A stretch of DNA of 44,344 nucleotides from assembly GCA_964470965.1 (NCBI GenBank), contig CAYYIS010000041.1, positions 1 to 44,344 on the forward strand. The letters run 5' to 3'. Of this stretch, positions 41,004 through 44,344 are shown in pieces. Made by a program: the position numbers and the translations under genes. The stretch comes from CAYYIS01 sp964470965 (GTDB lineage Bacteria > JAAXHH01 > JABIQT01). The stretch's first letter is position 1. Each line of letters starts with the position of its first letter. The notes beneath the pieces are model-generated. The model did no database searches. It was given only the letters and a program-made list of their open reading frames with translations, and had not been told where the DNA came from.

Positions 41004-42570
41004 GTTTCAAAGTCATCTGAGCTGCAGGCGCACAGAATTTTTTGTCGGGTCAAGGCAGTTAAACGCGTTTGGCCTAAGAAACATCCAAAATAAATCTTGA
41101 AAGTGTGAAACGCAATAAAATTCATAATGCGGGAGCGGATTTGATCCGATCTGCTTGTTACATGATTCATACAGAGAAAAATGACATACTATTATCTTTC
41201 AGAAACGCACGGGAGATTAATTTGATTCCTTCGAAAATCCCCATCTGCCACCGCAACTATCTATCCAAATCGATTCAATATTGATAAAATTCATTATGGG
41301 CTCATTTATGATGGAGAGGGAATCGCTTATCGGCCAAGAACACAAAATGCCGTTGTTACAGGTTTCTTCCTCCCGTACAGTTACGATTCAAGCAGGGAAG
41401 GTATGCGTGGCTTTATTTTAACGCCAGGTCGGCTCCTGCGGTCCAATTCAACTCCCTCCCCTGTGATTAACGCTTGACGTCCATATCCCGACCCGCTTAT
41501 TCTTTTTGCACCCGCACGAGGCTGCTTCACCAATAAAGACTGCGGGGCTATTTTCTTAATAAATACCGGCTGGTTGCCGTATTCGAGCAGAGGCCGATTC
41601 CATGCCCGGCTTGACAGACTACAGATCGAGCAAATCAGTCTCATAAAAACGCAAATACAACGGGCAGTGGTCGAACGGGGACATTACCTGTTCGATTCCC
41701 ATGGGTCTCTGGAATCCGGAGGTACTCAACATAAAGTCTGCCGGGAAAAATTCGCGCATGAACGGATGGAGATAATAATCAGTCTTATCGTGATTTAAAA
41801 ATCATCGCACGTTGAGGGTGTCCATTAATCCATTGAGGATTCCTACTTCAACAACATCTAACGGAACATTCAGCGGTCCGTTTTTTCCATGGGGTGGAGT
41901 TAGCCAGGGTTATTCATTCTAATCAGTACCGGCCAATCGCTCTGGACAAGTCTGGGTCCCATCCCTCTCTCCTGCCCCGGGGTGTCGACGCTTTACCTGT
42001 ACCGCATCACCTGCGACATTGGGTATACCGAGACTAAGAGGATGACGCTGCTAAAGTAGCGCCCGGATGGACCTGTCTCTGCCTGATATGTACGTTACCA
42101 CCAGGGAATGCCCGTCGGGGTCCAGTTCCACCGGGAATTTTCTTGTGGCAGAGTATTTATTGTGCCCAATGCCCAGCCAGGCCCCCAGGTTATTTTGGCC
42201 AATTACCCAATTTTTCCGTCCAATTCGGGTGATTCAATCGATGTAATCTGCCGAGTTGGGCGGACCGGCTTGTATTATCGTAGTATCCAACATCTGTTCC
42301 AACATAGGGAGATATACCCGTGGTACCCCCATCAAGCCGGTTTTACCGCTGCCAGTGCCAGGTCATCATCGCCAGCATACTGTTCCAAACCGGATGCTTT
42401 TCAGGACACAAAACGTGGAAAACGCATTTGGCCTCCGAGCCTCCCGAAACCTTACGTCCCCTACTGGAATCCGGAGTGTGGTTGGAGGGGTGACTACGAG
42501 AGGGATCGGTGGCAAAAGTTACCTCTGTCAATTCAGAATTTATAGAATTAATGTCCACCGGGGATGAATT
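41004..42570. other. 1.57-kb region without a convincing gene
   Basis: Several short frames occur (minus 41381-41644, plus 42108-42545, plus 42256-42567) but none has a ribosome-binding site, a family motif or balanced composition. The plus-strand frames at 42108-42567 overlap one another and may be a decayed gene. A weak -10-like TATAGA at 42541 precedes the acyl-AMP ligase start. Confidence 0.45.
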
Positions 42571-44344
42571 ATGATATCAATCATAAAAGAACTTGAATTC
42601 CAGGTACAGGAACATCCGGACAAGCTCCTTTATGCATTCCTCGATATCAAGGGCAATATTAAAGAGTCCTATACCTACAAAGAATTCTTTGATCGTATCA
42701 GGAGTATCGCATCGCATCTTTTTGCAATCGGAGTGTTAAAACCCGGAGATAAAGTTCTCCTAGTATATCCTCCTGGTTTGGAGATGATCTGCGCCTTTTT
42801 TGCCTGTGTCAAACTCGGGGTGATTCCCGTCCCGGTATATCCTCCTTCGGCTAAAGGGTTCCATGCCTCAGCGGATATGATGAGTTTCATTGCGAAAAAT
42901 TGCAACGCCGTGGCAATTCTTTCCGATCGTACATATTACTGGTCGATCAAAGCCAGTTTGATACGCAGAAACGAAGCTTCTCTTTTAATGAAATCCGATA
43001 TTTTTTCAAAGTTGGAATGGTTTGTGACTGATGATTTTGCCACATCGGATGGGGAAGAATTTCCTCTATCGCACTCTGATATTCTCTTTTTACAATACAC
43101 TTCGGGTTCGACTGGTACTCCCAAAGGAGTAATTGTCACTCATGAGAATATTATTAGCAATTGTCAGAGTATCGTCGATCACGAACCGATTGGTGTCTCC
43201 TGGTTGCCGCAGTACCACGATATGGGTCTGGTCGGCTTTTATCTATACCTCGCTGTAAAGACGGGCACTACATATGGATTTGCTCCGCTCGATTTCATTC
43301 AAAGGCCTGCGCTTTGGCTGGAAACTATTTCAAAGTATGGCGCCACAGCCTCATCTGCACCAAATTTCGCTTACGAGTATTGTTTAAAGCCCAGGAGAAT
43401 TCCCGAAAAAACGTTGGAATCTCTCGACCTGAGCTCTTTAAAATTCCTTATGACAGCTGCTGAGCCTGTCAATACGAAAATTTACAAAGAGTTTCTTCAT
43501 CGCTTCGAACCTTACGGTCTCAACGGTGAGAGTTTTTTTTCAGGGTACGGACTTGCTGAATTCACACTCGCAGTTTCCAGCCGGGGCAGAAAAATACAAT
43601 CCTTTGATTCGGAATCACTGAAAAGGCATGAGGTCTTACCTGTTGACTCCAACCAAACAGGAGTCAATTCGACTGATTTGATGAGTTGTGGCCGGCTCTT
43701 AGGCGATACGGAACTCAAAATTGTTGCGATCGGTTCAGATGGAAAAGAAGTAGGATACGGGGAAATTGGGGAAATCTGGCTCAATGGATCGAGTAAGTGC
43801 AAGGGATATTGGAATAGGCCAGAGTTGAGCAAAGAAATCTTTGAGGCTGCTCTTGATGGGGATAGTAGCACGTGGCTTAGAACCGGAGATTTAGGATTTA
43901 TTTATCAGCGAGAAATATATATTTGCGGCAGAACAAAAGACATGATTATCGTTCGCGGTCTCAACTATTACCCACAAGATATTGAGGCTTTGGTAGAAGA
44001 AGATTCGTCTATCAGAAACGGGTGTGTAGCGGCTTTCGCTCTGGACCAACAAGGCCGTGAATCTCTGGCGGTGGTTGTGGGTTTGAAAAACAAAAAAAAG
44101 ATCCCCGACGCTCATTCCATAAATAACAGACTCATTAATCATCTGGGCATAGGTGCCGATTTATTCGTGTTCATTCCCGCCCGGACGATTGCGAAGACCA
44201 GTTCCGGAAAGATCATGCGCTACCAGAACAAAAATCACTTATTGAACAATGAGCTGGAAGTTATTCATCGCGTCGATATCGACCAGACTGGTAATTTGGG
44301 CAGGGGAATAGGGTTAGCGGATAGCGCTGATGATCGACAACACA
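42571..44344 (+). CDS. Fatty-acyl-AMP ligase (FAAL), 3' end outside the window
   Basis: An open frame of 591 codons from ATG 42571 to the window edge. It is an ANL-superfamily adenylating enzyme: P-loop YTSGSTGTPKGV, the FAAL-typical SWLPQYHDMGLVGF, FFSGYGLAEFTLAVSS, WLRTGDLGF, and the hinge and C-terminal lid RTKDMIIVRGLNYYPQDIE with the AKTSSGKIMR catalytic lysine. FAALs activate fatty acids as acyl-AMP and hand them to acyl carrier proteins of polyketide or lipopeptide pathways. The FAAL domain is essentially complete by about residue 550, so the extra C-terminal residues may begin a fused domain. Codon use is rich in AAA, ATT and TTT, unlike the G/C-ending codons of neighbours, which suggests transfer. 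GGGGA lies about 6 nt before the ATG. Confidence 0.92.
   Translation, partial: MISIIKELEFQVQEHPDKLLYAFLDIKGNIKESYTYKEFFDRIRSIASHLFAIGVLKPGDKVLLVYPPGLEMICAFFACVKLGVIPVPVYPPSAKGFHASADMMSFIAKNCNAVAILSDRTYYWSIKASLIRRNEASLLMKSDIFSKLEWFVTDDFATSDGEEFPLSHSDILFLQYTSGSTGTPKGVIVTHENIISNCQSIVDHEPIGVSWLPQYHDMGLVGFYLYLAVKTGTTYGFAPLDFIQRPALWLETISKYGATASSAPNFAYEYCLKPRRIPEKTLESLDLSSLKFLMTAAEPVNTKIYKEFLHRFEPYGLNGESFFSGYGLAEFTLAVSSRGRKIQSFDSESLKRHEVLPVDSNQTGVNSTDLMSCGRLLGDTELKIVAIGSDGKEVGYGEIGEIWLNGSSKCKGYWNRPELSKEIFEAALDGDSSTWLRTGDLGFIYQREIYICGRTKDMIIVRGLNYYPQDIEALVEEDSSIRNGCVAAFALDQQGRESLAVVVGLKNKKKIPDAHSINNRLINHLGIGADLFVFIPARTIAKTSSGKIMRYQNKNHLLNNELEVIHRVDIDQTGNLGRGIGLADSADDRQH

Noticed and set aside
41675..41720. 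tRNA-like GTTCGATTCCC
   Set aside because: The flanking bases do not form a T-stem, and no acceptor, D or anticodon arms can be drawn.
1..44344. CRISPR arrays, insertion sequences, phage genes, rRNA or tRNA genes
   Set aside because: No regularly spaced repeats, transposase or integrase motifs, or structural RNA signatures were found on either strand by reading.

Overview
The window reads like a scaffold from an uncultured, didermic bacterium of moderate G+C. There is a 100-N gap at 24049-24148, so it is probably a metagenome-derived assembly. A GWxTD-domain secreted protein, a BatA-type VWA membrane protein, a DUF5916-like outer-membrane protein and several phytanoyl-CoA dioxygenase (PhyH) paralogues together suggest the FCB superphylum, with a Latescibacterota- or Poribacteria-like lifestyle. 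That placement is inference from gene content; the window has no rRNA gene.

Region 1 (1-6780): the end of a GT2 glycosyltransferase; pyrG with a strong promoter and a 14-bp perfect hairpin in its leader; convergent rpsT sharing a bidirectional terminator; a protein with repeated Rid-like domains; and a two-gene nucleotide-sugar operon (CDP-paratose 2-epimerase-like plus UDP-GlcNAc 2-epimerase). Region 2 (6900-9400): a lipoyl E2 acyltransferase followed, through an ATGA overlap, by a badly decayed UDP-glucose dehydrogenase pseudogene. Region 3 (9764-12631): an operon behind a near-consensus promoter with a small membrane-anchored protein, a MocA-like nucleotidyltransferase, a 2-hydroxyacid dehydrogenase and a fumarylacetoacetate-hydrolase-family enzyme. 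Region 4 (13214-21621): a B12-binding radical SAM enzyme, a BatA-like protein, HflX (probable CTG start), a GWxTD protein and a second 2-hydroxyacid dehydrogenase.

Region 5 (about 21900-36940) is the distinctive part. It is a catabolic-looking island with five PhyH-type Fe(II)/2-oxoglutarate oxygenases, a Rieske oxygenase, a xylose-isomerase-like TIM barrel, a glycoside-hydrolase-like protein, an MFS transporter, a nucleotide-pyrophosphatase-type phosphodiesterase, a Gfo/Idh/MocA dehydrogenase, a BadF/GlcNAc-kinase-type ATPase and an orphan HsdR-N-like PD-(D/E)XK protein. Most genes are tightly packed on the minus strand in two transcription blocks. A decayed Tat-type class V aminotransferase lies at the scaffold gap. 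A plausible reading is oxidative and hydrolytic breakdown of a modified carbohydrate or phosphodiester-linked compound; the substrate cannot be told from sequence.

Region 6 (37498-44344): a DUF5916-like outer-membrane protein, a phospholipid N-methyltransferase-like enzyme, about 1.5 kb with no convincing gene, and a fatty-acyl-AMP ligase running off the end with A/T-rich codon use unlike its neighbours. Five sites match TTGACA with a 17-18 nt spacer to TATATT, TATTAT or TACACT, so housekeeping sigma-70 promoters are readable here, and several of them settle start codons.
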